Shown in pieces: positions 5,176 to 5,558 of a DNA stretch of 5,558 bases. The stretch is from JBGTLW01 sp041743835 (lineage in GTDB: Bacteria > Planctomycetota > Phycisphaerae > Phycisphaerales > Phycisphaeraceae), in assembly GCA_041743835.1 (NCBI GenBank), contig JBGTLW010000145.1, positions 1 to 5,558 of the forward strand, read 5' to 3'. Numbering within the stretch: position 1 is the first letter of the stretch; every line of letters starts with the position of its first letter. The translations under genes were made by a program, and so were the position numbers. The notes beneath the pieces were generated by a model. That model was given only the letters and a program-made list of their open reading frames with translations. It was not told the DNA's origin and searched no databases.

Positions 5176-5558
5176 ATGCTTGACCGCGTCGAACATGGCC
5201 AAGGCCTTGTGACTTACCAGTCCCCGCTCCTGCGCGCGGCCGGGGTTCCGCACGCCTTCACCACGCGCCTCGGCGGGTATAGCAAACCGCCGTATGACTC
5301 GCTGAACCTCGGCGTGCTGACCAAAGGCGCGGGCGATGCGAACACCGCCATCAGCGAGAACTTCCGCCGGGTCCGCGCTGCGCTCAAGCTCGAGCGCATC
5401 CCGCGCTACGAGGTGCGGCAGGTGCATGAGGCGTCGGTCTGGTCGGCGCCAGACAAGCCCGTGGCGTGGACCGCGGCGCCGTGCGCCGATGCGATCGTCA
5501 CGGATCAGCCGGGCAAGCTGCTGTGCATCCGCGTCGCGGATTGCGTGCCGATCCTGCT
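5176..5558 (+). CDS. pgeF: PgeF/YfiH family protein (COG1496, polyphenol oxidase/laccase domain), N-terminal part, 3' end outside window
   Basis: The frame is open from ATG 5176 to the window end (127 complete codons, no stop), about half of a usual 240-270 residue protein. Family motifs appear in order: F-T-T-R-L-G-G-Y-S (28-36), Y-D-S-L-N-L-G (40-46), Q-V-H with His84, A-D-A-I-V-T (104-109) and A-D-C-V-P-I-L (121-127) with Cys123. His84 and Cys123 are two of the three conserved metal-site/catalytic residues; the third, a histidine, lies downstream. E. coli PgeF (YfiH) keeps L-Ala at position one of the peptidoglycan stem peptide. Relatives including human LACC1/FAMIN have purine nucleoside phosphorylase and adenosine deaminase activity, so the laccase name may mislead. 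GGAG at 5160-5163 is the likely ribosome binding site. The 31-bp gap from hscA suggests co-transcription. Confidence 0.92.
   Translation, partial: MLDRVEHGQGLVTYQSPLLRAAGVPHAFTTRLGGYSKPPYDSLNLGVLTKGAGDANTAISENFRRVRAALKLERIPRYEVRQVHEASVWSAPDKPVAWTAAPCADAIVTDQPGKLLCIRVADCVPIL

Noticed and set aside
5131..5427. Minus-strand open frames over the end of hscA and start of pgeF
   Set aside because: The plus-strand frame from 5176 has all the PgeF motifs in order and simply lacks a stop because the window ends.

Overview
The window is GC-rich chromosomal DNA that looks like a planctomycete, most likely of the Phycisphaerae type. Three things suggest this: a DUF1501 protein, an exosortase-sorted (PEP-CTERM-like) secreted protein with a Phycisphaerae-style MPSP tail, and an HscA-type Hsp70 standing outside any visible isc operon. 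This placement is inferred from gene content and protein style, not from a marker gene.

Layout, left to right. (1) Positions 1-735 (+) hold the C-terminal part of a DUF1501 protein whose start lies outside the window. (2) Positions 736-1011 form a relatively AT-rich intergenic stretch. It has a strong extended -10 promoter (809-837) and a predicted leader of about 165 nt with two small perfect hairpins just ahead of the ribosome binding site. (3) Positions 1012-1629 (+) encode a secreted PEP-CTERM-like surface protein, closed by a textbook rho-independent terminator (1660-1692). (4) Positions 1693-1858 contain three more tandem hairpins and a candidate promoter placed so that the next transcript would be leaderless. 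(5) Positions 1859-2734 (+) encode a putative lipoprotein alpha/beta hydrolase (lipase type), interrupted after its catalytic serine by a Gly/Ser linker encoded by an 18-bp tandem repeat. (6) Positions 2753-3124 (-) encode a 6-pyruvoyl-tetrahydropterin synthase / QueD family enzyme with the E-x-x-H-G-H motif of the PTPS-III subfamily. It is convergent with the lipase gene (18-bp gap) and divergent from the next gene (19-bp gap). (7) Positions 3144-5144 (+) encode an HscA-type Hsp70 chaperone with an extra loop of about 45 residues in the ATPase domain. (8) Positions 5176-5558 (+) hold the start of a PgeF/YfiH (COG1496, multicopper polyphenol oxidase) protein that runs off the window, probably co-transcribed with hscA.

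The genes do not form one obvious pathway. The left half (DUF1501, PEP-CTERM-like protein, lipoprotein hydrolase) is cell-envelope or exported material. The right half is housekeeping: pterin/folate or queuosine metabolism, Fe-S cluster chaperoning and peptidoglycan editing or nucleoside metabolism. I see no tRNA, rRNA, CRISPR array, insertion sequence, phage gene or defence system. I found no convincing undescribed multi-gene system. The points worth a second look are small-scale: the Gly/Ser repeat insertion, the PTPS-III-type active site, the HscA insertion, and several structured non-coding stretches.
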